Assembly: GCF_020080835.1 (NCBI RefSeq)
Contig: NC_058160.1
Location: forward strand, 16,355,152 to 16,419,151
Length of the DNA stretch: 64,000 bases
From: Cotesia glomerata
Taxonomy: Eukaryota > Arthropoda > Insecta > Hymenoptera > Braconidae
Reading direction: 5' to 3'
In this document: piece by piece, positions 44,015 through 55,690 of the stretch
Position numbering within the stretch: the first letter of the stretch is position 1
How the letters are laid out: each line of letters begins with the position of its first letter
Translations under genes and position numbers: made by a program
Notes under the pieces: model-generated
What the model was told of the DNA's origin: nothing
The model's input: only the letters and a program-made list of their open reading frames with translations
Databases searched by the model: none

Positions 44015-45162
44015 TGTTTTGTCGCAAACTCTCCAAGAAGGAGAGTTTCCGTAATTATTTTGTTCTTCTTGATTATTTAGGATCAGGATCAGGAATTCTA
44101 ATTTTAAAATAAAACACTCGATGTTCGGGTGAATAATTATAACTAATTTATTCCCCAATGGGAGAAAACTCTAGCAATGACTAGAGAAAAACTCCTCGAA
44201 GATAGATACAGATGCGTATGATGTGAAACTGTGTGTGTGTGTAAGAATAAATAATTGTACTAGGCGCACAATAGGGGTGAGAGATGATCTCAGCCGCCGT
44301 TAGGTTGTTGAGGTCAACCGTCAACCTGCTGATAAAGATCCGAGAGGATCAAATGTTTTTATGAATTGAGAATATGAAATAGTTAGTTAGTTAAATTGAG
44401 ATCAGTTGAAAGTTAATTATTTAGATTAAATATGTTTCGTGATAATAATTGGAATTTAAATTGGTTGAATTTAATGCAAACATTCACGCGAGTCTAGATC
44501 AATTATAATGTCAATATTTAACACGTGGGAAGCTCTAAGTTTGATAATTTGTTCTACAAGATAATTTTTATTATGAAGTTAAATTTATTAGAAATTTATT
44601 TTATTTTTAATTATGTCCAAAGAGACTTGAAATTAAAACAATTAATTAAAGATGATGAAATCACGCTTCTTTATTGCACGGCATGCAAGTTAAACAATGG
44701 CTGCGACGCCAACAAACTACTGCGTCACAAGTATCAAATTTAAATTTAATTATTCTGAAATTATATTATTTTTTACGGCGATAAAGAACACAAATTAATA
44801 ATTTAATGAATTGAATTGAAATCAAATAGCGAATGTACTGTTATATAAATTATTGAACAAAGAAAAAGGCACAAAGTAGGATCAGTGTTAGTGAGGCTAG
44901 CGGGTATATTGTGTCGGTTACAAGTCCCAAACACAACTCAACTGTGCACATGGCGTCTGGCGCCTCGTGCTTCGTGCCGGCCGGGCTTCTTCCCGCTAGC
45001 TCATGGTGCGCAGGTGCGGCAGCCATTACAAACGTGTTATTGGACGTGTTCGCGGAGAACAGTCATAGAAATGACCCTTGTTGAGTCTCGAGTCTGGTTA
45101 AGCTTTTGGTATAGTTATGAGAGTCGGGGTGACCAACTCTCTTTTGCCTTGGCGGCAAAACA
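44015..45162. mobile_element. Solo LTR of another retrotransposon, nested
   Basis: Bounded by a perfect 5-base duplication AAGTT (44010-44014, 45163-45167); the intact 3' LTR of the host element has a single AAGTT at this point. The insert begins TGTTTTGTCGC and ends GCGGCAAAACA, giving TG...CA with a 7-base inverted end, the signature of an LTR. At 1148 bases with no retroviral coding region it is a solo LTR left by recombination. It must postdate the host element's insertion. Confidence 0.85.
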
Positions 45163-45200
45163 AAGTTAATTAAACTAAATCTAAATCCACAACGTTTCAA

Positions 45201-45213
45201 TGGCGCCCAAGGG
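45201..45213 (+). other. Primer binding site, tRNA-Lys type
   Basis: TGGCGCCCAAGGG starts one base after the 5' LTR. TGGCGCCC is complementary to the 3' end of tRNA-Lys, the primer used by gypsy-like elements. Confidence 0.75.
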
Positions 45214-46923
45214 TTCTAATTAATTTATTTAAAATTAATTAGTTAAGCTCAGAATAATATTCAATTTTTAGTAATATAAACTTCTTGTAGTCACTTTATA
45301 ATTAAAACTAGCAAGCATTAAACCAGCGTGTTTTGACAAGTTTGCCGAATATTAAATTAAATAAAAGATTCTATGGGAAATAGTTAGTTTACATAAACAG
45401 GTTCAATTAAAAAAAAAAAAAAAAACAACACTAATTATAAAAATTAGAGAAGGAAAAAGTCTTTTCAAAAAAAAAAAGAGAAAAACTCTCAAAAATAATT
45501 AAAAAATTATTATTTGTTGAATTCTTTTTAGAAATTTATAGTGTTACAAAAAATTGATAAAATAGGAAATAAAACTCCGAACAAAAATAGTGCTAAAACC
45601 GCAATGAACATTAAGTAGAGTTTAAGTAGTTGTAGAAATATTTGTAATTATAAAATATTTAATTATAAATTTCGTTAAAGTAATAGTTAATTACTAAAAC
45701 AAGAGAGTAAAAATAAAATAAAATCGCCTTTAGAAAAATTTAAGAAAAAAAAAATAAATTCCACAAGGGATTAAAAGTCTAAATATAAAATAAAATAAAG
45801 TCAGTATTTTATTTAAAATAGTAAGAAAGTAAAATAATCACAAAAGACGCTAAGCAAACACAATTCTCTAAAATAAAATAAGAATAAGACTTAGAGAATA
45901 AGAGATAATTGTAAGCGGAAATACCAAGCATGAATTTTCAAATAAATGTATGTATGTTTCAGAAGCTCAAGTAGGAATTTATCAACATTTCAGTAGGTAA
46001 AAAAAAAAGAAAACGGTGTCTTAGCTCAACAAGTATTGATTTTTTATATACTCACACTAGGTGTCGAGCGCATCAGCTGTGATAGAAAGAGACAGATTTT
46101 AAACAAAAAAAAAAAAGAGAAAAAAAAAATCACAGAAGAAAGTAGTTGAGATAGTACGCGTTACTTAATCCGCTTCATATAAACTTTATTAAAATAAATA
46201 TACAAACATAGTACAGTTTTGAGATAAAAATAGTTATTAATAAATATAGAAACCAGTATTTTTATATATAAAGATTTTAGTTTGACAACATTCCAACCTT
46301 CAGTTTGAAAACAGTAAAAATATAACCTGGAAATTTTTAGATCAAACACGTGCAACGTACAACAAAATACACAGGTATTGATTTTGTATTTTAATAAATT
46401 TACCTATAAAAATAACTAGCAAAAAAATATAAATTGGGTAAAATAAAATAATAATTATTTATAACATTTTCAAGCATGTACTTGAATATAAATTAATATA
46501 TAATAGAGTTGTTGACAGGTAAACAAGCAGTGCTGAGGTGTTCTGGTTCCATGCAGTATAATATTAAAATTAAATAGTATAAATTTTTAATTAATTAAAA
46601 GGAAATTTTAATTAACTATCCAAGTGAAAGTTTAATTGAAATAATATAACTTTTTATTTATTTATCAGAAAATTAAATAAAATAATATTCGATTTTAATT
46701 ATCAAAAAAAAAAAAGAATAAAATTAAAAAGTAAAAACAATTAAAATAATAAAATTTTAATTAGCAAAAAAAAAAAAAAAAAAAAACTTGGAAGTTTCTA
46801 AAATTTTTCTTTTGATTTATTTTGTCTTAAGATTTATTTTTGCATTTTTTCTTTTTCGTGAATTTTTTAATTTTTTGGTAATTTCAATTTCTATTTATTC
46901 TAACGGACGAATAGATAGATAAA
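45214..46923 (+). other. Untranslated leader of the Gypsy element
   Basis: About 1.7 kb of A-rich sequence with several poly-A runs (45410-45426, 46763-46785) and no supported gene. Long A-rich leaders are common in insect LTR elements. The minus-strand frame at 46161-46355 has no support. Confidence 0.6.
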
Positions 46924-48501
46924 ATGGTTGGCACACGGAAGCAAAATAAAGAACTCAAGGAACAACTAAGAGAAGCACAGGAAACAATTGAACAAATGAA
47001 AGCTACGTCAATGACTAACATACAACGTCAACAAACCCAAGATACCAACAAGAGAAAAAAAAATATTCCAGTAATAGAAGACAAAATATTGGACAAACCA
47101 ATACAACTGAGAGGAAACCGATGGAGTACAGGAATCTACGCAAGTTCATCACGTGTACTTCAAGATGCAGATATAATATTACATCAAAAGGATGTAGTAA
47201 CGGAAAGTCAACCTGAAATAGAGACAACTGAAATAAATAATACATACATAACAAATGAAGAAAAAATGTGGAACTTGGATAAAAATAAAAGGAAAACATT
47301 TATGAAAATATATCAAGCATATGAAGACGCTCGCGAAGAAAATGAGAGTTAGTGTTTCTATTTGGCCGATTATTTAAAATGGATAAAAGAAGAAATATCC
47401 CGAAGAAGAAATGTCTCTCATAGAATACAAATGATTGAAAAAATTCCGGTAATTCAAAATAAAAAAATAATGGATAAATTAAAAAAAGAGTTAAATGTAC
47501 CAGATAGTAAAATAGGACATTGGGGAAATCCAATAAAAGATTATCTTTCCCAAGGAGTACGATTGTTTGATGATTCAATAATTATTGAAACACCAGAGAA
47601 CTTAAACAGAAGATCTAGGAAATATGAAGAAATAAATAATGAACCAAAAAACGATGGAATAAGAAGATCATATCATCAACCATCACGAGTTCAACGTCGA
47701 TATGAAGAACCAGAATGGGATAGAGGACGATACGAGGAACGTCAAAATCGATACTCGTATGAAAATAACACATTCCAAATACATAGACAAAATCCCAGAC
47801 AAACTATGAATGGGCAAGGGTATCTTCAATACACTCAAACTTCACCAGTAAACCAGTCAAGTTTTTACAGAGATAATCTAAAAAGAACAGCTAATAAAAT
47901 AAAAGCAATGGAGACAATGATAAGAGTAAAAAATTTAACGTATTCAAAAGAAAGTCATCCAAGACAGTGGCTGAAAAGATTTACGGAATTATGCCAAGAG
48001 CAAAGACTAGAATTTGAAGACAGGTTAGAATTATTTAAAATTGCTTTAATATCAGAAGACGATTGGATAAAACAAAATATATACACATGGGAGTGTTGGG
48101 AAGAAATTGAAGATTCATTCGTAATGACATTTTGTAAGACAGTAAAAGACCCAGAAATTTTAAGAGAAATATTCGACATGTATCAAGAAAGAAAAGAGGA
48201 TCCTCACCAATTTGTGAAAAAAGTTAGGAATAAATTTGGGGAGCTGAACAGACAGATGTTAGAAGATGAACAAATAAACATAATAATGTCAAGATTTGAT
48301 ACAGAAATTCAACGTGAATTAAATACAATGCCAGTGATATATAATTATAGACAATTAACAGAAGCGATTTCAGTTGCAGAAACCAGATTGTCAAACATGA
48401 GGAAAGTAAAAGAAGTAAGAAAACCGTTAAGAAGACTAAGAGACGCAAAAGATTCAGTATTAGAACCTCAGCAGACTCTGAATCAGAATCCGAACCAGTA
48501 A
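46924..48501 (+). pseudogene. gag: gag (matrix and capsid part), one internal stop
   Basis: ATG 46924 opens a highly charged, coiled-coil-like N-terminus (KQNKELKEQLREAQETIEQM). A TAG at 47350-47352 interrupts; the same frame continues to 48501 (526 codons in all). The second part has Arg/Tyr-rich linkers and then a capsid-like helical region: NLTYSKESHPRQWLKRFTEL, WECWEEIEDSFV, QERKEDPHQFVKKVRNKF, MPVIYNYRQLTEAISVAETR. This matches Gypsy Gag layout. The nucleocapsid part lies in another frame (next entry); near 48.39-48.49 kb the two frames overlap, so a one-base indel probably separated them. Confidence 0.75.
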
Positions 48502-48506
48502 GACGA

Positions 48507-48851
48507 ATGAAAAAAAATCGTAGAAGGTCAAGAAAGGATCAAGAAATAAATAAGTCTAAAGAACAGAGTCATGACAAAAAAGTGAGCATAATAACAGAAA
48601 ATAATAATAAAAAATATTATGACCATTACAGACACAGATCAAAGTCAAGGGAAAAAGATGGAAGGTCCGGATCAGCCAGCTCAAGAAGTAGTACAAAGTC
48701 AGTACGAGAGAATTACACATGCTTGAATTGTGGTGCACGAAGAGACCATTCAATTAGGGATTGTACAGGTAAAAGGATCGACATCTGTATAAATTGTTTC
48801 AAAATAGGTGTAACGAGAGAGACGTGCGACTGCATGGAGCCAAAAAACTAG
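48507..48851 (+). pseudogene. gag nucleocapsid region, atypical zinc knuckles
   Basis: The basic, SR-rich segment (upstream of the ATG the frame is already open: ...RFSIRTSADSESESEPVRRM) leads to two knuckles near residue 72. The first is CLNCGARRDHSIRDC, spaced C-x2-C-x5-H-x4-C, one residue longer than usual. The second is CINCFKIGVTRETC, with Val where His should be. The frame ends ...CMEPKN with TAG at 48849-48851, preceded by a slip site. It lies at -1 relative to the main gag frame and +1 relative to pol. Confidence 0.65.
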
Positions 48852-51800
48852 ATGAGAGAGTGCGACAAACGCAGGAGGTTGTACTCAATCCACTCGGAGC
48901 TTCTGCATTACAGCCACCAGTCCTTTGGTTGGGGGGAGGGCTATCCTGCCACTTTAACACAGAGGACGAGATGTATTTATCAGACGATCAACCAACGTCG
49001 AGTGAGTCGGAAGTAGATGCGAATCGCGCAAAATTTATATCAAACGCATTACACACAGAAACAATAAATAATAATAATTTAAATACCGGAAACTATCAAA
49101 CAAATAGTGTAAGTGCCAGCATGGGAAATTTAATGGACTGGTGTTGGAATGACTATGCAGAAGACGTAGTAATTAATCCAGCTAAAATAAACAACCCAGT
49201 AACAATTCAACGAACAGTATCTACAAGAAATGGTGCCGGTCAGACTGATGAAGAAGTACCAGAATTAGGACATAACAAATCAGAATCAGAAACTAGCACA
49301 GACCAAAGAGTCGAGACACTGAGACGATCCGAGATGAAAGCCCAAGTATCATCTGTAAGTAAATATTTTACATGTGCAGTAAAAATTTACAATAGAATGT
49401 ACACAGCATTATTTGACTCGGGCGCTAACCGGAATTTCATAACGCAGAAAATAGCAAATGAGATACCAGAATATCTCAAGAAAAATCAAATTAATCAATC
49501 GACCAGTTCTTTTATTATAGCAGATAACTCAGTAATTAAAAGTCTAGGTACAATATATATTACATTAGAAATAGACGGAGTCGACATTGATGCATGGTTT
49601 GAAGTATTTGATCAAATGCCAGATCAAATAATCTTTGGTATGAGATTTATGAGAGATCAGCATATTCATCTTCATGCAGATAATCTATCTTGGACATGGA
49701 AACATGACAATAAAACCAGAATAACAGACAGTGTAATACCAGGTAACAAAATTTGTACCATTTCCTTGACTGATGCCGATCAGGCAAAATTAACGAGCTT
49801 TTTAGATGCTGAGTTCAACATAATGGATCAAGCTGAGTTAGGAACTCTGAAAGGAGTTGAATATGAAATTGAGCTGAACGACTATACACCAGTTCACGTC
49901 AAGCCTTACCGAAGATCGCTGAAGGTCACAGCAGCTCTACACAAAATCATTGAGCAATTGCTAGACCAGAAAATAATACAACCGTCCAGTAGTGAATACA
50001 GTTTTCAACCGGTGATGGTAAAAAAAAAGTTGTTACCAGGACAAGACCCGGATGACATAAAAGCGTGGAGGATGTGTATAGACTATAGACCTCTAAATAA
50101 GGTAATGAAAATGGTAAATTATCCAATGCGGAGAATAGACACTTCGTTGGAAGTTATTAGAGAAGGTGCGTATAGGAGTGTTATAGACTGCACGAATGCA
50201 TACTACCAAATACCTATCAAAGCCGAACATCGGAAATATACAGCTTTTACGGTGGAAGGAATGGGATCGTTCGAATTTACTAGAATGCCATTTGGACTAT
50301 CAACAGCACCAGGTACTTTCCAGCGAAAAATGGATTTAATTATTCAAATACTGAAGAAACAGTTACGCCAATTAGAATTACCAGCACATTGGATCAACTA
50401 TGTCCATCCATATATGGATGATTGGATTGTAGCAACACCAACATTCGAAATTCACTTACAAGTTTTAAAGATATTGTTTCAAATTTTCAGAGAGGTAGGT
50501 TTATTAATAAAACGAGAAAAATGCAAATTTTGTGTTTCAGCTATGAAGTACCTAGGATTTATTATTAAAGGGAATGAATTACATCCTGATCCGGAAAAAC
50601 TGAGCGCGATAGAAAATTATCCAGAGCCAACTACTAAAAAGCAGTTGAGAAGATTTTTAGGAATGGTAAATTGGTACAGAAGACATACTAAAATGATTGC
50701 CAAAATTCAGGGACCTTTAATATCAATGACCAGCGAAAAAGCAGAATGGAAATGGGGTCCAGAACAGACCACAGCATTCAATAATATTAAAGAATTATTA
50801 TTAAATGCTCCAGCATTGACTGTACCAGATTATAATCTACCATTCATTTTATACACAGATGCCTGTGATACAGGAATAGGAGCAGTACTTACTCAGCAAG
50901 GACCCGAGAGAGAATATCACATCACGGCGATCAGCAGATCATTAAATATACATGAGAGGAACTATACTACCACGGAGAAGGAATGTCTAGCAGTCATTTG
51001 GGCTTACCAGAAATTGCGAGGTTATTATGAAGAGTATCCTGTAACAGTAGTAACGGATCACGCCAGTTTAAAGTGGTTACAGAATGTAAAGAATCCTCGT
51101 GGACGACTAGCAAGATGGGTTGCCGAGTACTCATTATGGAAGGTGACTATTGTTCACAGACCAGGTATAAATAATGAAGCTGCTGATGCCCTATCCAGGG
51201 CTTATGAGGACATCGAACCTGAGGAGGAAATAGTCAACCGGATCAGAGACATTAAACAACAATGGTATGATCGAAAAAGGAATGAGGTCAAGGCTACTCC
51301 AGATCGTTTCCCTCAATGGAAAATTGTAGATGATGTCCTATATTATTATCGACCCAGGCATCCAAACCAGCTTTTTGCACATGCACCAGAAAATTGGAAG
51401 GAGGTAATCCAGCCAGAAGATCGTTTGTCAATTATTACTAAAGCGCATGACGAGAAAATATCCGGACATGGTGGCATAGCAAAGACGTATCACTTGGTAG
51501 CAAGTCATTATTATTGGCCTACCATGTACTTTGATGTTTCAAAATATGTAAGCGAGTGCGAAGTGTGTAAGTTACACAAACCAGATACAAACCCACCAAA
51601 AGTGACCCCAGGACATCGGCCTATCACGGAATTATGGGAGAGCGTGTCATTAGACACAGTAGGACCGTTACTTAGATCAACAGGAATGAAAACACACGTG
51701 TTTGTATTATGTGACACTTATTCACGATACTTAGAAGTTCAACCAGTATCTGAACCAACTGGAAATAAGGTAGTGTTTTTCCTAAGGACTGTCTTCAATC

Positions 51801-52510
51801 GGTGGGGTTACCCACGAGTTGTTATTACTGATAACGGGACTGAATTTGTTAACTCGACAGTGACAGACTATTTACAGGAACATAATATTATCCACGAACT
51901 TACACCAACGTACCATCCACAGGCTAACTCAGTGGAAAGAATAAATAGAAATTTGAAATTACTAATTAAAACTTTTCTTGCAGAAAAACATACTAAATAG
52001 GACCAGAATTTACCTGAACTTGTAAATGCTTACAATACCTCTGTTCACAGCTCTTTAACAGTGAGTCCAGCTTATTTAAATTTTGGTCGAAATCCAAGGT
52101 ATTTAGACTTACACCGAGGGGGGAAGGTTTTAACCGAATTAGGTAATGTAGATCATCGTACCACAGTATTATCTTTAATTGATGAGCTCAGACACTATAT
52201 CGAGTCATTCATGATCAAAGCGCAGTTGAGACAAGATCAGAAGCAACCTGATCAAAATATTGATATAGCTATTGGTACTGAAGTATTTATTGATAATAAA
52301 AAGTTAAGTAAGAAAGTTGATAAATTCTCGGGTAAGCTTATACCAGCGCGTAAAGGTCCATATTATGTACACAGTTTCTTTTCAAATAGTATGCTTAATA
52401 CTGAAGATAGTGATCATAACTTCATAGGTAGATTTAGTATTTCAGATCTCAAAATACCTAGACAATCAAATCGACAAGCGAAGCTGAGTGGTGGCATGAA
52501 GAATGATTAA
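48794..52510 (+). pseudogene. pol: pol: protease, RT, RNase H, integrase; one stop
   Basis: Open in one frame from 48794 (reached by frameshift at 48848) to 52510, apart from TAG at 51998-52000 (HTK*DQNLPELVNAYNTS, where relatives have Trp). Protease: LFDSGANRNFI, Asp at about residue 208. RT: RMPFGLSTAPGTFQRKMD and YMDD at about residue 540. RNase H: ILYTDACDTGIGAVL, about 689, and TDHASLKWL. Integrase: zinc region (CEVCKLH), Asp at about 954 (LDTVGP), Asp at about 1013 (TDNGTEF), Glu at about 1048 (SVERINR). I count 34 residues between the last two, one fewer than usual. The integrase C-terminus continues 52001-52510. All catalytic residues are present; only the nonsense codon breaks it. 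Confidence 0.9.
48842..48848 (+). promoter_or_regulatory. -1 ribosomal frameshift site A AAA AAC
   Basis: The heptamer A-AAA-AAC sits in the nucleocapsid frame directly before its TAG stop (48849-48851). Slipping back one base reads CTA GAT GAG, which enters the pol frame (open from 48794). This is a canonical retroviral slip sequence in the correct phase. I could not verify a downstream pseudoknot. Confidence 0.75.
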
Positions 52511-52583
52511 ATACCGCCGTTATATTTTGTATTAACTCTATAAACCAATACCAACCAACACCAATATATGTGCTCATGACTTA

Positions 52584-53399
52584 ATGTGTGATTTTTCTCA
52601 TAGGATGGAGCGCTTGAAATCTATTTTGTCCTCATTAGACAAAGAGAAGAAGACGCCGGAAACGAAAGCAACAATTAACCTCATCCGAAGCCAGAAGTAC
52701 AATGGGATGATTGGTGATAAACAGACCTACTGGACCAATCCTGTATTCGCTAGCCCAGCAGCGTTTCTCGGATTTGACATCCCAGTAATCGAGGATATTG
52801 CGCTGAAATCAGGCTTTCATAGAGCTAGTAGTAATAATAATGTGCTAGTTTATGAGGAAGCCAGTTCTGCACTTGTAATATCAGAAATACCAGTAGAAAT
52901 TCCAGCAGAGATACCAGTGACCCGAGTGCCGTCCTTCGTGATCCATTGTCAACAGGTAATCGGCAAGAGTGTTCAAACAACCAGTGTTAATTTACGGGAC
53001 CTTTTATCAAATGCTGATTGGAAAGAAGTAATATCAAAAGTAGCAGCTAGCATAGCCCCAAAAAGCTATCGTAATGTAGCTACACAGACAATTGAGACCA
53101 GATTAACTGTTGTACCCCAGCCAGGTTGTCTGAAGTGTAAGAAAACAAGTCATATGACCAGGAAATGTCCAAATCCACTCACCGGGGACCCATACTGCAC
53201 CAATTGCCGTAGACTTGGTCATACCAACAACAGCTGTCCGTATCAGCCAGCGTCTGCAACAGGGTACCATTGTGTAAAAGGATATTGCTACAATTGTTCA
53301 GCTCAGTACCCTTTTTACAATGATCAATGTGAAAAGTGTCTTGAACGGGTGGAGATGACCAGAGCATCCAGAGGAGCATACCGGATCCTACCACCATAA
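52584..53399 (+). CDS. ORF3 after pol: zinc-knuckle protein, 271 aa
   Basis: An intact frame 73 bases after pol, ATG at 52584 or, more likely, at 52605 (MERLKSILSSLDKEKKTPET). A splice-acceptor-like TTTTTCTCATAG|G ends at 52603, just before the second ATG, as expected for a spliced subgenomic mRNA. The C-terminal third has two canonical CCHC knuckles: CLKCKKTSHMTRKC (residues 182-195) and CTNCRRLGHTNNSC (205-218). A further Cys cluster CYNCSAQYPFYNDQCEKC follows. No signal peptide or membrane segment, so it is not an envelope protein despite its position. Likely a nucleic-acid-binding accessory or relocated nucleocapsid-like protein. Confidence 0.75.
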   Translation: MCDFSHRMERLKSILSSLDKEKKTPETKATINLIRSQKYNGMIGDKQTYWTNPVFASPAAFLGFDIPVIEDIALKSGFHRASSNNNVLVYEEASSALVISEIPVEIPAEIPVTRVPSFVIHCQQVIGKSVQTTSVNLRDLLSNADWKEVISKVAASIAPKSYRNVATQTIETRLTVVPQPGCLKCKKTSHMTRKCPNPLTGDPYCTNCRRLGHTNNSCPYQPASATGYHCVKGYCYNCSAQYPFYNDQCEKCLERVEMTRASRGAYRILPP

Positions 53400-53483
53400 G
53401 GACACCAAAGTGATCAGTGTTTCAGTGAAACTACGTTTAATATATACAGACAATAATAGTATTATTAAATGATCACAGAAACT

Positions 53484-53515
<32 letters not shown>

Positions 53516-53700
53516 TTAGTGTTATCATAAACTAAATTTTGATTTTGTCATTTTTATTTTTATTTTGGTTTCGTTTATTATTTGTTTTCAACATAGTGAA
53601 AAAATTTATTCAATAATTCATTTGAATAGTTCAGTTGGGTTGACTTGCTAATTCAAATTTCGAATTAAATTATTAGTTTAGTAAAATGAATTAATTAAAC

Positions 53701-53743
<43 letters not shown>

Positions 53744-54161
53744 AAAAAAAGAAAAAAAGAATGGACTACTAGTTTTTTTTATTTTTTTTTGTCCAAATAT
53801 TCAGTCTGATTAAATGACAATAATAATAATTTAAGTTTAATACTCAAGTCAATAATTTGGATACCAGTATTATATAACAGAATCAATGGTTGCTAAATGA
53901 TGTTAAATCAGTGTACCTGAATTTAGGTTATCAGTACAAATATTGTTACTTGAACAAATTCTGTTATTTACTATAAGGATACTATAAGGATACTTATGCT
54001 GAAGTATACACCAGTAGAGTCAATTGTAAAGTGATACTTCAGACACCACGTATGAATGGCATTTATTATATTGGCGTGAATGGATTATTGTACGGGTATG
54101 ACTGCAACCAAAGTAAATCAGTACTTAGTTCTTTTATCCAGGTTACAGTCAAGCAGGGTGG
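53400..54161 (+). other. 3' untranslated region of the Gypsy element
   Basis: No gene. Contains poly-A tracts at 53485-53510 and 53706-53740 followed by GGGAAAAAAAGAAAAAAAG, a purine-rich stretch, and a short AAGCAGGGTGG just before the 3' LTR that could be a weak polypurine tract. Confidence 0.5.
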
Positions 54162-55071
54162 TGTAACGATGTTCGCCATCGTCTAGGCTCAGGTAGCCTC
54201 GGGCATAGTCAAATAGAACAACAGCATGGCCGCTGAAGCTATATAAGCGCGCGTAACCATGCTGTCGGAGCTCTTTTAGATTCTCATTCTAAAATATAGG
54301 CCTCTTGCCGCCTGTGTCTGTCAGAAGCCTATTGTGCTTTAGCTCTATTTACTAAGTTTGTCATTATAATTAGCAATTATTAGTTTGGTATACTTTCGCA
54401 CTCTTGTTGCATAATTGAATTATGAGTATTTTTAACTCCTCTTGAATGAATAACTGGTAAATTGAGCAGGCAGAGAGTGGTTTTAGTTATTTTGTGATAA
54501 ATAACCCTGTTTTGATTATTTTGTAATAAATAATCCTATCTTACATAATTGATAATCTGAGCAATCTAAGTAAGATACATCAGCTAATTCAGCTTAATAT
54601 AAATGATACTGATTTACTATGCGTCGAGGAGTGAATGTTTGCTAAGTTGAGCAACAAGTGGTAATATATTGTTCATTATTTTGTGGAATAAATCAGTTAT
54701 CAAATTAAGATCTGGTTAATTATATTGTTCTTCGACCACATCATCCGATTCTAGGCTGAGGTTGAGGTTGATCCCATTATTGCGTGTAGCAGGGCTATAT
54801 TCCAGTCAAGTCCAAGAAGCCGACCATCATCTCGAACTTCAACTAAGTCAAATACTAAGTATTGGTGTTGGTAATTTGGTTGATTGTAAGGCATTAGTTC
54901 GAGGTATTTATTTATTAGACCGATTTATTACCCGAGTCTCGCCAGCCGGCAAAACTCACACTTGAAACGAACCCTGGAGGGTAGGGTCTAAAGTATTAGT
55001 TCTTTTGTTTAATTATTAAATTATTTAATATTGTAAGTTAATTAAACTAAATCTAAATCCACAACGTTTCA
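54162..55071 (+). repeat. 3' LTR of the Gypsy element
   Basis: 910 bases, TGTAACGATG...CAACGTTTCA. Almost identical to the 5' LTR; visible differences are GCTCAGGTAG against GCTCGGGTAG and GGAGCTCTTTTAG against GGAGCATGGTTTAG. TATA box at 54240-54246. It contains an uninterrupted AAGTT at the site where the solo LTR entered the 5' LTR. Confidence 0.95.
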
Positions 55072-55169
55072 TGTAGTATACAGACAATATTTTATAGATG
55101 ATAGAATTTGATAGAAAAATATATATTATGCGTTGAATCAGTCAAAGTTATTTTAATGATAATTGCTTT

Positions 55170-55460
55170 GGAATGATAGTTTTGTGGTGTCGTCAAATCC
55201 TCCACTGCGTGTATTTGTTTATGACGACTGTCGTCACAACTGCCAAATGTCGTCAAACCTGCCATATGCATTTTGTATTATTTATGTATAAAATTATATA
55301 CAGCCTTCAAAACTGCCATAATCTAGAACGGTAGTTTTGAAGTGTCGTCAAATCCTCCGCTGCGTGCATTTGTCTTTGACGACTGTCGTCACAACTGCCA
55401 AATGTCGTCAAAACTGCCATCATCAGTCGAAAATTGTCGTCAAATCCTCCAGTACATACA
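55170..55460 (+). repeat. TGTCGTCA-motif repeat
   Basis: Two units of about 150 bases: GTGTCGTCAAATCCTCCACT, TTATGACGACTGTCGTCACA, ACTGCCAAATGTCGTCAAAC; then again at about 55355-55430. An inverted, diverged relative lies at 31343-31620. Function unknown. Confidence 0.6.
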
Positions 55461-55475
55461 CATATTTATATATAT

Positions 55476-55483
<8 letters not shown>

Positions 55484-55544
<61 letters not shown>
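55484..55544. repeat. (TA)n microsatellite
   Basis: About 30 TA units, after the TGTCGTCA repeat, with ACATA variants at the edges. Confidence 0.9.
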
Positions 55545-55550
<6 letters not shown>

Positions 55551-55690
55551 TATACACACAAACATATATAAACTTTTGAACTATATGCATTTTCCGACTC
55601 AGCTCAACAAGTATAGTCGAAATATAGCAAAATTTTCCAAAAGTTCTGTCATGAGGAACAATGCAATAGTTAAATTTCTATGAAATCTAC

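Larger units (their letters stand above)
43136..45199 (+). repeat. 5' LTR of the Gypsy element (interrupted)
   Basis: Matches the 3' LTR along its length once the 1148-base insertion at 44015-45162 and its target duplication are removed (911 bases). The first base is C where the 3' LTR has T (TGTAACG). A TATATAA box lies at 43214-43220 and AATAAA-like signals follow. The 67-codon frame 43737-43940 is an LTR by-product, repeated in the other LTR. Confidence 0.9.
43136..55071 (+). mobile_element. Full-length Ty3/Gypsy retrotransposon
   Basis: LTRs at both ends, a 4-base target duplication TGTA (43132-43135 and 55072-55075), primer site, gag, pol in the order protease-RT-RNase H-integrase (the Gypsy order), and an extra ORF. 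The LTRs differ at only a few sites by eye, so the insertion is young. Coding defects: TAG in gag (47350), an unexplained change of frame near 48.4 kb, TAG near the end of pol (51998). Length is about 11.9 kb, or about 10.8 kb without the nested solo LTR. Confidence 0.9.

Noticed and set aside
48390..48500. A second programmed frameshift between capsid and nucleocapsid
   Set aside because: No canonical slip heptamer in phase was found in the overlap; an indel is simpler.
52584..53399. Envelope gene, making the Gypsy element an errantivirus
   Set aside because: No signal peptide, membrane segment or fusion motif; it has zinc knuckles instead.
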